Positions 21,801 to 36,800 of a stretch of 64,000 bases of DNA are shown here, one piece after another; position 1 is the first letter of the stretch, and every line of letters begins with the position of its first letter. Origin of the DNA: Hexactinellida sp. DTS-2022 (lineage: Eukaryota; Porifera; Hexactinellida); assembly GCA_028753945.1 (NCBI GenBank), contig JAPNXP010000016.1:1302001-1366000 (forward strand). Direction: 5' to 3'. Both the position numbers and the translations under genes were made by a program. The notes beneath the pieces were generated by a model. That model ran no database searches. It saw nothing but the letters and a program-made list of their open reading frames with translations, and was not told where the DNA came from.

Positions 21801-24800
21801 TATAAAAAATAACAAATTGAGGTTATTTTCACCTGAGGAGGAATCTAAATTGAATGGAAGGGAGCTCCCAACAAAAGAATACAAAAATATCCCATCAGGT
21901 GTAGAAGAGTCATCAGCATCTGTAGCAGTAACACTGCCGATTACAGAGTTAATTCCTTCTGTCTCATCCATAAAAAATGTGTATGTTAAAGATGAAAATA
22001 CAGGAGAATGTTCATTGATTCCAGTAACTGTGAGTGGTACAGATAATATAGTGCTACGAGTATTCGGGGGTCCTCTGTCAACAATCTAGAGAAAAAACAA
22101 AGCGGAAAAAGCGATTTAATATAATCAACCAATGCTCTTAACAATGGCAAATAATAAATGTTATTTAGAATGTATTAATTAAATACGTCATTTGCTTTTG
22201 ATATAATGGAATTACTTATATACCGGGAAACCCCTTTTCAAATATAATTTTTTAAATCAACCTTTGGGAGCCGGTATTTTATCCAAAAGCATCTATCAAG
22301 CTATTAATAAGCCCTTAATTAATTAGCCAAATATAATCTATCAATTTGAAAAAAATATCTTTGATCATTTCCTCCTCCAGTGCCACGAAATGGTCTAAGT
22401 CTGGAAGGAATTATTTAGATAGCTGCTAGCTCTATAAAAATATAACTAGGGTATGGGTTATCGACAATGAATAAATTAGCTTAAACAATATTAAGTGGTA
22501 CGTGTATGTGATAACTTATCAAAAGTTGCATAATTGCTACATTTACCTCCATTAATACTATACATATACGTATATTAGTCACCATCAAGTAATTCACTTT
22601 CAGAAGCATAATTACGAAATTTTACTAGAATGGGTCACATTGCGAGAATAAGCGAGGGAGTGGATTTTAATTGTTATATGATTGAACGAGCACCTTGAAG
22701 TTGAAGCTCACAAAAAAGTATAAGCTTCATATTCTCTAGTAAGAAATAGTAGTATTCCTATACTACAGATAATGTGAAGTAACACATACACAACAAATGT
22801 GCTTTTAATATATGGAATTAGGATCAATACAACAGCAAAATATATTTTCCTCCTTACGTCAAGGTTTCATTGAGGCTACGTCCAATTTTACCGCTTTAAC
22901 TGGTTTTAATAGAAATTTTGTCCACTGTCCGTCCAAAACTAGTCGGACGAACTGGTCAAAACCCAACCCTGGTGGGCGCTGGTGTAGCCGTAGGTTTATA
23001 CACCAGGCATGGGTTTAAACTGCAACATTTATATTCTTCAAATAGGCAAACTGATATATGTACATTGTACAATTTGGGTTTTGAAGAATTCTCTCTTAAC
23101 AAGCAGTTGGTAACGCTTTGAAATATTCCAATTATTGAAACCTGAGTTCAAGAATTATTAAAAATTTTAGGTTTTCTGATAAATTGAATACTACTCATTC
23201 AAATAATCGATAGTAAATTCCAAAAAGCGAAGTGAAAATCTGGGTTCCCACATAAATATGATCAATTCGTAAATTATTTTAACCAGATTTATGGACTTTT
23301 GAAAGTATGGGTGCTATGAATTGTTCAGACCTACAAATTTTAAAGAAATAGCCCAATCTACAAGTATATTCGATTTATATTCTCGGTCGGATACCTGTCA
23401 TTGCACGACCCATTAGTAATTGATAAATATCTTTAAATATTATTAGGCCACTATTAAATCAAAATAGTAAGCGGGATGAATTATTCGATTTGTATTAAAC
23501 TAATTACATGTTATCATTGCGTTTGTTATGACCTGTCAAAGTAATTGATATTCAAAAGTTTTTATAGGACAAATTTAGTAATCAGTATTTTTAAAGACTC
23601 AATTATAGCGTAATGTTATAAAATTATAATGTAAATTCCCAATAACATCCAACAAACGAGTCTACTATTGCCAAAATTAGTGTAATCACAAAAAAATTAG
23701 AGTTGTAAATTAAACTCTAATATGTTGTAAAAAAACACATCATGCACATAATTGTCTCACCAGTTGTTACCATGCTGTTATATCCACTTTAGAATAAGAG
23801 TCAAAAATCCAGGAGGCGAGTATTCGAGGGAAAATGTTTATAAATTTAACAGAGAACCCGTCGAATGTATAGTAAAGTAAAGGAATCTATTGTTATAAGG
23901 CTAATTAAAGAATACACTATATTTATGTCTCATTTATATGAACACACTCATTAATTAAACTGAAATACATTTAATTACATTATTGTAACTTCAGTAAAAT
24001 AGAATTGGTTATAATTAGGATATACTGACAGTTTAAGTAGTCCTGAATGTATTTCTAAACATTTTTCGGATCAAATACACGGAGGTATCATTATAGCTAA
24101 TTATCAAAACCATGCAAGCTTGAAAGAATAGTTAAATACGGTATAATAAAGTAATGTAAAATACGTAATTGCATATCAGTTCATTGATGAAAGATATGTT
24201 CCAAAGACAAAAATGACATATTCAACTAGTCATTTTAATAATTAACAACTTACGGTGATTATCAAGGGATATGATTTCGTCTGCTCAAAATCGAGTGTAG
24301 ACTGTAACTCAAGAGTAGCTGTTGCAGCTCCATCTGAATAAACAACCACAAATTCGGGGAGAGAAGGTGATATTGAAAATCCACTGGATACCAAAGTAAA
24401 GTCATTGGTAGCATCCTGGTCTTCATCTATTACTCCTAAGGTGCAGAAAGGGCCAAGTCCAAGATCCTCAGGAAGAGCCATAGTACAAGCTTGAACTATA
24501 TGAGGGAGAGCAATGTATTATGTATTATACCTATAATATGAATCAAATTAACATATTCGTTTAATTAATAACCACCACAAGAGTGGTGTAGTGGCCAGAG
24601 GCGGTGTCAGGATTTTATCTGTGTAACCAACATGCAACCAATTATCGGAGGGGTGTAGCGCACCATACAGGAATTCACTCATAAAAATAGTAACTCTGAT
24701 ACCAAGAAAACGAAAAATCATATTAATTTTCAAATTAGAGAAGCTATCATAGTGTCATAGCCAGCTTAGGCTTGAAGGGGTTCAGGGGAGTAAATTCAGG

Positions 24801-27800
24801 GGAGAATGTAGAGGTATATATTTATCCACTTATATGATGGTGAGATGATAGTTGAGTTTCCAATTTCCCGACTTTCCAAGCGCATTTTCCGAACAATCCT
24901 TGGTCTATCGTGCAAATAATTAATTTACTTAAATAAAACTCAAGACTGTAAACTGTCCAACAGTTCAGGGATTTTAGTTGAAGCAAACCTACGTATGGTG
25001 TTTCAACTTGATAGTACCTAATTCTTGACATTTATAAAAATCACACAGCTGTAAATTTTGGATTGCGCAAATTGCATGCGACTATTCATGAGTACAGGAA
25101 TTACTTCACATGAAATATTTATATTCGAAATTTTAGAGTATTCTAGAAATTTGTCTAGGGGATCCTCATGTTGTACGTTTGGAAATAGTATTTACTACTC
25201 CAAGGTGCATCATCAAGTGGTGCTTGATAATACTTGTATTTTGTTGGGTGTGCCTTTGCGTATTCAATAACAGAATAATTATAGATAATACTTTTCAAAG
25301 TAATTACTTGGTAACACCCGGGTGTAGTCAAGGCCTTGGAGAGCGCAGCCAGTGCTATACTTGACTACGGGCTTTCATCCAGGCGAATTATTATGCGCGC
25401 CAAAAATTGGCCTCGCTCACACACGCGCTAAATTACTCAATTTGTATTACGTCTATAGGAGCATCTCGCGATTTTTGCGCGCCTAGACAAGTTTCCGCAC
25501 GCCTGGATGAAACCCTGCTTGGCTAGATCTTGGAGCCGCTCCTTAGTGACCACATGTATGTCATATAAAATGCTCACTGTTCGAGGGTACACATCTCAAT
25601 AATAGCATTTAATACATGTGAACATTTTAAATATCAACATATGTATAGATCAATCAGTGACAATCACTCAAAGTAGGTACATTACAGAGTTTAGTTTAGT
25701 GATTTGGGGATTCAATTTATTTTCTCCACTTGAATATAATTTACAGTATCCCTATAATCAATATATTATGCTGTGTAGAGGATACAGATGGTCAGGTCGA
25801 ATCAATTCAGATTATGGGGCATTGTATCATAGAAATTACTGAACTTAGTAATTGTGAAGCTGGAATTCTTGAATGTAATGAAACTTATAAATATCGTGGC
25901 AATTAATTTTATGTATAAGTAATCGTACTTAAATATTCCTTTATTGTCATTAATCAATGAAGAAAATCTGAAAAACAGCTAATAAGCTCACTATTCACGA
26001 ATTCTGTAATTCACTTGCTAGCATGCAACATAATATTAATTGAACAGATTTGACCATTTGTGAACTTCAGGCAGCCTGCAAATTACATGATAGTGTGTTC
26101 TGAATTAAACTAGATATAATTACCACCGTGATGAAACATAATAATTTCATTAGAGAACTTGCAATCAAGAAATAATGAAAATCCATAACAATCCGGTGCT
26201 GGAGACAAACCGTACCAGTTTTTTGTCCGCATTACACTATAGTGCAGACTCTCTACCAAATAGTTGTCAAAATTTCATAGAGCCAGTAAATGGCTATTAA
26301 TTTAATTAGATTTTCTTTAATCCAATTTTGTGAATGGAAAAATGGAAACTTGCAAAGCCATCATGTATAAATTACTTGAGAATGTATCTTTAATTATAGA
26401 AATAGTACTAAAGTAAACTACATCTTGTTTGTACGTATAAATCAAGAAAATAATTAAAAAAATCCAAAATTGCAGCCTGTGCCGACGCAAGATCCTTTGG
26501 TGGCACTATATTTTGTTGGTTGTTTATTGATAGTGCCTCCAAAGGAACATGCTGTCGGCGCAGGCTGCAATTTTGGATTTTTTTTGCCAAGTCATCAACG
26601 CCCAAGGTGTGAAGAAGCATTTGTTAATTGGTCCGAGTCACAAGGAACGGTAGATAAATTTGAAGTTTGTTTCTATCTTAAACCATCTTGAGTTTGATGC
26701 CATTCATTCATTATGTATTGATAATAAATTATATTATTAGTTATTTATCTTAGCATTGTTATCCACGGTTGAGTTGAATTAAGTCAACAAATTCCTTATA
26801 TTATATTATTTTATTTAATCCATTGTATGGTAAATTAAATAGAAGCCAGCTGCAATTTATAAGTTAAATCAATTTAATTATCGCAAGTTGAATCAATAGA
26901 GTAAGATTTAACAAGTTAAATCAATGGAATTAGATTTAACAGTTATACTGAAACTGAAGTGTGAGTAAACAAAGAAATTTCAACCCCCATTTATGGCAGA
27001 AATAAAACTCTTTATTGAAAGTTTTCTTCTCCCATCAGACGCGGAATTTTATGGTGAATCCAAATGTGAAATAAAATTTGGGGGTTTAGTAAAACATATT
27101 TTGTGTTATGGACCAGACAAATTTTGAAAGGTGTTAAAGATGTGTCAAAAATTTCTTAATCAAAAATCGTTACCCCAGGTGCAAATTAGACGGTCCCATC
27201 GCACCTACATGCAAAGTTTAAGCCCATCAACTATAAAGCTCTGGCCAGGGCACCGTCTACGGAGAAAAAAAAAAATCCAAAATTGCAGCCTGTGCCGACG
27301 CATGTTCCTTTGGTGGCACTATATTTTGGTGGTGGTTTATTGATAGTGCCTCCAAAGGAACATGCTGTCGGCACTAGCTGCAATTTTGGATTTTTTTTCG
27401 CCTAGTCATCATCACTATGAATGTGTTAAATTATTTCAGAAAGGTGTTTCAGTATGCAACGACCCTTAGAGTTGTGGAAGTTTCCATTTAGCTCACTTCA
27501 TTTGAGAGATATTCAAGTTTCAGTAGAATATAATCTGTGATGACTCAGCATTTTTAAAGTGCGTGTTGGGTATTCACCCAACTCCAACCAACCCTTGCGA
27601 ATTATTTAATTCACAAAATTGTAAAATACATTTTTTTGACGATGTCATCATCACCTCAAGGTGTCAAGACCCACTTGTATAGGTGGTACCTGGCATAAGG
27701 ACCAATTGATAAATTGAAAGTTTGTTTCTATCTTGTATCATCTCTGAGATTAATGAAATTTAGATAATTAGTATACATATTTACTTAATAGTACATTAAT

Positions 27801-30800
27801 AATTTAACACCATTATTATGTACAGCAAAATAAATAAAGTTCAATTATATGCACTTATTATTAATTAAATCGAATTTCACTATCATATTTGAATTCAGCG
27901 CACTCGATAACCCCAATAATCCAATTGGAAAATTCTATAAGTTAAATACAAAAGGAATTAATTATAATAAATTACGTCAGTACATTAATTGTGCAAAAAG
28001 AATATTCTCGCCGAAATAAATATAATCACTTAATCTGTCGTTGTTGTGGAATGTAAAATATTAACGGTTCTATCATAAACCATCTTGAGTTTAATGCCAT
28101 TCATTCATTATGTATTGATAATAAATTATATTATTAGTTATTTATTTTAGCAATGTTATCCATGGTTGGTTGAGTTGAGTCAACAAATTCCTTATATTAT
28201 ATTATTTAATTTAATCAATTGTATAGTAATACTAAAATTAAATAGAAGCCAGCTGGAATTTATAAGTTAAATCAATATAATTATCGCAAGTTGAATCACT
28301 AGAGTAGGATTTAACAAGTTAAATCAATATAATTATTACAAGTTGAAACAATAGAATTAGATTTAACACTTTACTGAAATTGAAGTGTCAGTAAACAAAG
28401 AAATTTCAACCCCCATTTATGGCAGAAATTGACCCCTTTATTGAAAAATTTCTTCTCCCATCAGACGCAGAATTTTATGGCGAATCCAAATGTGAAATAA
28501 AATTTTGGGGTTTAGTAAAACATTTTTTGAGTTATGGACCAGACAAATTTTGAAAGGTGTTAAAGATGTGTCAAGAATTTGTTAATACAAAATCGTAACC
28601 CCAGGTGCAAATTAGACGTCGACTCCGAATCTACATGCCAAGTTTCAGCCCTCTATGTATACAGGTGTGGCCAGGGCACCTGCTACGGAGAAATAATAAT
28701 AATAATAAAAAAAAATCCAAAATTGCAGCCTGTGCCGACGCATGCTCCTTGGGGGCACTATATTTTGGTTGTGGTTTATTGATAGTGCCTCCAAAGGAAC
28801 ATGCTGTCGGCACAAGCTGCAATTTTGGATTTTTTTTCGCCATGTCATCATCACTATGAAGGTGTTAAATTATTTCAAAAAGGTGTTACAGAAGGCAACG
28901 ACCCTTATTGAGTTGTAAGTTTCGTTTTTGATCACTTCATTTCAAAGATATTCAAGTTTCAGTAGAATATAATAGCTGATGACTCAGCATTTTTTAGGTG
29001 CCGTTTGGGTATTCACCCAACTCCTACCAACCCATGCGAATTATTTAATTCACAAAATTGTAAAAATAAATTTTTTTGACGATGTCATAATCACCTCAAG
29101 GTGTCAAGACCCACTTGTATAGGTGGTACCTGGCATAAGGACCAATTGATAAATTGAAAGTTTGTTTCTATCTTGAATCATCTCTGAAATTAATGAAATT
29201 TAGCTAATTAGTATAAATAATTAATTAATTTATAATTATTTAACACCATTATTATATACAGCAAAATAAATTAAGTTCAATTATTTGCAATTATTATTAA
29301 TTTAAATTGAATTTCACTATAATATTTGAATTCCACGTACTCGATAACCCCAATAATCCAATTGGAACCGTCTATAAGTTAAATACAAAAGGAATCAATT
29401 ATAATTAATTACGTCAGTACATTAATTGTGCAAGAATATTCTCGCTGAAAATATATATAATCACTTAATCTGTCGTTGTTGTGGAATGTTAAATCTTAAC
29501 TGTTCTATCATAAACCATCTTGAGTTTAATGCCATTCATTCATTATGTAGTGATAATAAGTTATATTATTTGTTAATTATTTTAGCAATGTTATCCATGG
29601 TTGGTTGAGTTGAGTCAACAAATTCCTTGTATTATATTATTTAATTTAATCCATTGTATAGTAATACTAGAATTAAATAGAAGCCAGCTGGAATTTATAA
29701 GCTAAATCAATATAATTATCGCAAGTTGAATCAATAGAGTAAGATTTAACAAGTTAAATCAATATAATTATTACAAGTTGAAACAATAGAATTAGATTCA
29801 ATATAATTATTACAAGTTGAAACAATAGAATTAGATTTAACAGTTTTACTGAATCTCAAGTGTGAGGAAACACAGGAGATTGGCACCCCAATTATGGCAC
29901 AAAGCTATGCTAAATTGAACATTCGTGAATTGCCAAAAGGTGTAGAAATTAATTCTATATCCGTATATGTAAATTTTATCAAGCTCAATATTAATTATTT
30001 CATGTTATGAGCCATAATTAGTTTAAATAGGTGTTAAAATTATTTGATCAAAAATCGTAACCCCAGGTGCAAATTAGACGGTCACTCCGCACCTGCATGC
30101 CAAGTTTCAGAACTCAATGTATACAGGTGTGGCCAGGGCACCTGCTACGGAGAAATAATAAAAATAATAATAAAGGCAGTGATTCCAATACTGGGCCACT
30201 ATACTATAGTATAGTCGGCACAGTAATAATAATAAAGGCAGTGATTCTAATACTGGGCCACTATACTATAGTATAGTCGGCACAGTAAAAATCCAAAATT
30301 GCAGCCTGTGCCGACGCATGTTCCTTAGGTGGCACTATATTTTGGTGGTGGTTTATTGATAGTGCCTCCAAAGGAACATGCTGTCTGCACAGGCTGCAAT
30401 TTTGGATTTTTTTTCGCCTAGTCATCATCACTATGAAGGTGTTAAATTATTACAGAAAAGTGTTTCAGTAGGCAACAACCCTTAGAGTGGTAGAAGTTTC
30501 CATTTAGCTCACTTCATTTGAGAGATATTCAAGTTTCAGTAGAATATAATCTGTGATGACTCAGCATTTTTATAGTGCGTGTTGGGTATTCACCCAACTC
30601 CAACCAACCCATGCGAAATATTTAATTCACAAAATTGTAAAAATACATTTTTTTGACGATGTCATCATCACCTCAAGGTATCAAGACCCTCTTGTATAGG
30701 TGGTGCGTGGCATAAGGACCAATTGATAAATTTAAAGTTTGTTTCTATCTTGTATCATCTCTGAGATTAATGAAATTTAGATAATTAGTACAAATATTTA

Positions 30801-33800
30801 ATTAATACATTAATAATTTAACACCATTATTATGTACAGCAAAATAAATAAAGTTCAATTATTTGCACTTATTTGTAATTTAAATCGAATTTCACTATCA
30901 TATTTGAATTCAGCGCACTCGAAAACCCCAATAATCCAATTGGAAGCGTATATAAGTTAAATACAAAAGGAATTAATTATAATTAATTACGTCAGTACAT
31001 TAATTGTGCAAGAATATTCTCGCCGAAATAAATATAATCACTTAATCTGTCGTTGTTGTGGAATGTAAAATCTTAACGGTTCTATCATAAACCATCTTTA
31101 GTTTAATGAAATTCATTCATTACTTATTGATAATAAATTAAATTATTAGCTATTTATTTTAGCAATGTTATCCACGGTGATTTGAGTTTAGTCAACAAAT
31201 TCCTTATATCATTATATTTTATTTAATCCATTGTATAGTAATACTACAATTAAATAGAAGCCAGCAGGAAATTTATAAGTTGAATCAATATATTTATCTC
31301 AAGTTGAAACAATAGAGTAAGATTTAACAAGTTAAATCAATATAATTATTACAAGTTGAAACAATAGAATTAGATTTAACACTTTTACTGAAATTGAAGT
31401 GTGAGTAAACAAAGAAATTTCAAACCCCATTTATGGCAGAAATTAAACATATTTTTGAAAATATTCCTCTCCCATCAGACGCAGAATTTTATGGTGAATC
31501 CAAATGTGAAATAAAATTTGGGGGTTTAGTAAAACATATTTTGAGTTATGGACCAGACAAATTTTGAAAGGTGTTAAAGATGTGTCCAAAATTTGTTAAT
31601 CAAAAATCGTAACCCCAGGTGCAAATTAGACGGTCCCATCGCACCTACATGCAAAGTTTAAGCCCATCAACTATAAAGCTCTGGCCAGGGCACCGTCTAC
31701 GGAGAAAAAAAAAAATCCAAAATTGCAGCTGTGCCGACGCATGTTCCTTTGGTGGCACTATATTTTGGTGGTTGTTTATTGATAGTGCCTCCAAAGGAAC
31801 ATGCTGTCGGCACAGCTGCAATTTTGGATTTTTTTTTTTCGCCTAGTCATCATCACTATGAAGGTGTTAAAATATTTCAGAAAGGTGTTTCAGTATGCAA
31901 CGACCCTTAGAGTGGTGGAAGTTTCCATTTAGCTCACTTCATTTGAGAGATATTCAAGTTTCAGTAGAATATAATCTGTGATGACTCAGCATTTTTAAAG
32001 TGCGTGTTGGGTATTCACCCAACTCCAACCAACCCATGCGAATTATTTAATTCACAAAATTGTGAAAATACATTTTTTTGACGATGTCATCATCACCTCA
32101 AGGTGTCAAGACCCACTTGTATAGGTGGTACTTGGCATAAGGACCAATTGATAAATTGAAAGTTTGTTTCTATCTTGTATCATCTCTGAGATTAATGAAA
32201 TTTACCTAATTAGTATAAATATTTAATTAATAAATTAATAATTTAACACCATTATTATGTACAGCAAAATAAATAAAGTTCAATTATTTGCACTTATTAT
32301 TAATTTAAATCGAATTTCACTATCATATATGAATTCAGCGCACTCGATAACCCCAATAATCCAATTGGAAAATTCTATAAGTTAAATACAAAAGGAATTA
32401 ATTATAATAAATTACGTCAGTACATTAATTGTGCAAAAAGAATATTCTCGCCGAAATAAATATAATCACTTAATCTGTCGTTGTTGTGGAATGTAAAATC
32501 TTAACGGTTCTATCATAAACCATCTTTAGTTTAATGCCATTCATTCATTACTTATTGATAATAAATTAATTTATTAGTTATTTATTTTAGCAATGTTATC
32601 CACGGTGAGTTGAGTAAAGTCAACAAATTCCTTATATAAATTAATTTAATTTAATCCATTGTATAGTAATGCTACAATTAAATAGAAGCCAGCTGGAATT
32701 TATAAGTTGAATCAATATAATTATCGCAAGTTGAATCACTAGAGTAGGATTTAACAAGTTAAATCAATATAATTATTACAAGTTGAAACAATGGAATTAG
32801 ATTTAACACTTTTACTGAAATTGAAGTGTGAGTAAACAAAGAAATTTCAACCCCCATTTATGGCAGAAATTAAACCATTTATTGAAAATTTTCTTCACCC
32901 ATCAGACGCAGAATTTTATGGTGAATCCAAATATGAAATAAAACTTGGGGGTTTAGTAAAACAATTTTTGAGTTATGGACCAGACAAAATTTGAAAGGTG
33001 TTAAAGATGTGTCAAAAATTTCTTAATCAGAAATCGTTACCCCAGGTGCAAATTAGACGGTCCCATCGCACCTACATGCAAAGTTTAAGCCCATCAACTA
33101 TAAAGCTGTGGCCAGGGCACCGTCTACGGAGAAAAAAAAAAAAATCCAAAATTGCAGCTGTGCCGACGCATGTTCCTTTGGTGGCACTATATTTTGTTGG
33201 TGGGTCATTGATAGTGCCTCCAAAAGAACATGCTGTCAGCACATCTGCAATTTTGGATTTTTTTCCGCCAAGTCATCAACGCCTCAAGGTGTCATGATCC
33301 ATTTGTTAATTGATCCGAGCCACAAGGACGGGAGATAAATTTGAAGTTTGTTTCTATCATAAACCATCTTGAGTTTAATGCCATTCATTCATTATGTATT
33401 GATAATAAATTATATTATTAGTTATTTATTTTAGCAATGTTATCCATGGTTGGTTGAGTTGAGTCAACAAATTCCTTATATTATATTATTTTATTTAATC
33501 AATTGTATAGTAATACTAAAATTAAATAGAAGCCAGCTGGAATTTATAAGTTAAATCAATATAATTATCGCAAGTTGAATCACTAGCGTAGGATTTAACA
33601 AGTTAAATCAATATAATTATTACAAGTTGAAACAATAGAATTAGATTTAACACTTTACTGAAATTGAAGTGTCAGTAAACAAAGAAATTTCAACCCCAAT
33701 TTATGGCAGAAATTGACCCCTTTATTGAAAAATTTCTTCTCCCATCAGACGCAGAATTTTATGGCGAATCCAAATGTGAAATAAAATTTTGGGGTTTAGT

Positions 33801-36800
33801 AAACATTTTTTGAGTTATGGACCAGACAAATTTTGAAAGGTGTTAAAGATGTGTTAAGAATTTGTTAATACAAAATCGTAACCCCAGGTGCAAATTAGAC
33901 GTCGACTCCGAATCTACATGCCAAGTTTCAGCCCTCTATGTATACAGGTGTGGCCAGGGCACCTGCTACGGAGAAATAATAATAATAATAAAAATAATAA
34001 TAATAAAAAAAAATCCAAAATTGCAGCTGTGCCGACGCATGTTCCTTTGGTGGCACTATATTTTGTTGGTGGGTCATTGATAGTGCCTCCAAAAGAACAT
34101 GCTGTCAGCACATCTGCAATTTTGGATTTTTTTTCGCCAAGTCATCAACGCCTCAAGGTGTCATGATCCATTTGTTAATTGATCCGAGCCACAAGGACGG
34201 GAGATAAATTTGAAGTTTGTTTCTATCATAAACCATCTTGAGTTTAATGCCATTCATTCATTATGTATTGATAATAAATTATATTATTAGTTATTTATTT
34301 TAGCAATGTTATCCATGGTTGGTTGAGTTGAGTCAACAAATTCCTTATATTATATTATTTAATTTAATCAATTGTATAGTAATACTAAAATTAAATAGAA
34401 GCCAGCTGGAATTTATAAGTTAAATCAATATAATTATCGCAAGTTGAATCACTAGAGTAGGATTTAACAAGTTAAATCAATATAATTATTACAAGTTGAA
34501 ACAATAGAATTAGATTTAACACTTTACTGAAATTGAAGTGTCAGTAAACAAAGAAATTTCAACCCCCATTTATGGCAGAAATTGACCCCTTTATTGAAAA
34601 ATTTCTTCTCCCATCAGACGCAGAATTTTATGGCGAATCCAAATGTGAAATAAAATTTTCGGGTTTAGTAAAACATTTTTTGAGTTATGGACCAGACAAA
34701 TTTTGAAAGGTGTTAAAGATGTGTCAAGAATTTGTTAATACAAAATCGTAACCCCAGGTGCAAATTAGACGTCGACTCCGAATCTACATGCCAAGTTTCA
34801 GCCCTCTATGTATACAGGTGTGGCCAGGGCACCTGCTACGGAGAAATAATAATAATAATAAAAATAATAATAAAGGCAGTGATTCTAATACTGGGCCACT
34901 ATACTATAGTATAGTCGGCACAGTAATAATAATAAAGGCAGTGATTCTAATACTGGGCCACTATACTATAGTATAGTCGGCACAGTAATAATAATAAAAA
35001 TAATAAAGGCAGTGATTCTAATACTGGGCCACTATACTATAGTATAGTCGGCACAGTAAAAATAATAAAGGCAGTGATTCCAATACTGGGCCACTATACT
35101 ATAGTATAGTCGGCACAGTAATAATAATAATAAAGGCAGTGATTCTAATACTGGGCCACTATACTATAGTATAGTCGGCACAGTAAAAATGACGAAGGTG
35201 AAACATATTCATGCTGGACAACACTCAACCGGTTATAAAATTGATTGAGGTTAAACAGTTATACATAATAATTAAATTAAACGTACTAGTCAGAATTGGA
35301 TCGTTATCATTAATGTTATTGACTGTAATTGTGAGAGTCGCAGTATCAGGGAAAGTACCATCTGTAGCAATGATATTCAAAAGTAAAGTCGAAAGGTGCT
35401 CGAAATCTAAACTTTTTGCTGCAGTGATAACACCTGTCCCTGAATCAATAGAAACATACTGCAAATGGTTATCGGCCATACCACCGGCAGCATTTGCTAA
35501 AGAGTAAGTAATCTGAGTGTTGGCATCCGGAGGATTTTCAAAGGCCCGTACTTGAACTAAAGTTTCGCCTAGAGAATAATAATAGGTATATAACTAATTT
35601 AACAAGAAAATACAAAATATTGTTTTTGAATAGTAATTATTAATTAGTATATAGGACACAACGTGTATAAACATCAACATGTAATGAGACAATTTATAAA
35701 GAGGATCTTCAGAGTTGAGATTCTTTAAAAATGACAAGAATCACACTTCTGAAAGACAAAACTTTTCGAGGAATGGAAGGAAAATTCATTTAAAAAGCAA
35801 GAACACCACCCTCGCTAATCAGAACCTTGTAAATACGCATATGCGTTTATAAGAACAGCAGGTCGGCAGATATCATATATGAAATGTGACACGTATCACG
35901 TATGTGTTAATATTGGCTTTCAGACTTATCAACAGGCGCGACGCCAGAGGGGGGGCAGGGTGGTCAGGATTTTAGGGTATTCTCAATCAAGTTAAAATCC
36001 TAACTGATAACCTAGTGCAGGCTAATCCTCTTTCTCTAGCCAAGAATTCCCTGGAAATTGACTCATTCCCCTGGACACATTTCTAGAGGCTCGAATGTCT
36101 AAAAATTTTAGCTCGCTCGCTCGATTTTCATCGAGAACATATATATTGTACCGTATATCTGGAATAGTATCCCCCCCCTCGAATAATCGCCCCCCCCCAA
36201 GTAGCAAATAAATAATTATTACCACTGCCCAGGGGCCAGAGTAAACATCTTTTTCGAATATAAGCCCTAGCACGATTATCAACCGATTTTAATAAATAAA
36301 TTGTGACAACATGTGATATTCTGGAAAACTCACTCAATTTTTGGTCCAAATGGCGAAAACAACAATAAACGCTTATAAATACGGTAATTTAAATATTATA
36401 TATTACCCAATACCGAATACAGATCTTAGTTACTGTCAGAAGTGATATACTGAGTTTGAGGAGTCCAGTGAGTAAATACGTATCTAAACGGGTGGGCCAT
36501 GGGTAAATCCCGTGGCGTTGGCAGGTCTAAAATTGGGTATGGCTTTGTATACGCGTATTATTACTATTTACACAATCAAATAACATATATAGAGCTCAGC
36601 TCTAGTAGAGTTCAGTTTTTCAGTATGTGTATTCAGGCACTGAGAAAGGTCAGTTTTCCCAGGGTTTGAAATTGACTTTTAGAAAGTAAGCCTGGGGTTT
36701 TAGTATGGGAAAAAATCTGAACTCTACTAGAGCTCAGCTCTATACGTGTATAAGCATTCTCTTACACAATTTACCGATTACATGCAAACTTTCAGATATT

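Larger units (their letters stand above)
26462..35188 (+). repeat. Tandem array of ~7 units, 0.84-1.55 kb each, each with a hairpin MITE
   Basis: The landmark CCCCAGGTGCAAATTAGACG recurs at about 27177, 28599, 30061, 31613, 33041, 33881 and 34751. Each unit begins with the same hairpin MITE (26470, 27275, 28715, 30290, 31710, 33150, 34015), apart from the last, where the MITE site is replaced by minisatellite copies. Long units (about 1.4-1.55 kb) hold an extra ~600 bp that short units (0.84-0.87 kb, at the two ends) lack. The MITE sits at the same position in every unit, so the array grew after it inserted. Open frames in it are repeat by-products. Confidence 0.9.
24496..35286. other. Gene B intron 11, 10.8 kb, mostly a tandem array
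   Basis: Positions 24496-26461 are AT-rich, with a hAT-like inverted pair at 25369-25516 and a GTAGTCAAG...CTTGACTAC hairpin at 25325-25367. Positions 26462-35188 are the tandem array described separately. Without the array the intron would be about 2 kb. Confidence 0.75.

Noticed and set aside
25325-25367. GTAGTCAAG...CTTGACTAC stem, possible small RNA gene
   Set aside because: Too short, with no tRNA box sequences and no other copy for comparison.
27131-34976. Many 60-99 codon frames in the array
   Set aside because: They are the same translated repeat unit and hairpin, with no protein-like conservation.
36125-36260. Possible shared element with 4370-4690 (AATAATCGCCCC)
   Set aside because: The resemblance is limited to low-complexity AATAAT and C runs. 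No ends could be defined.
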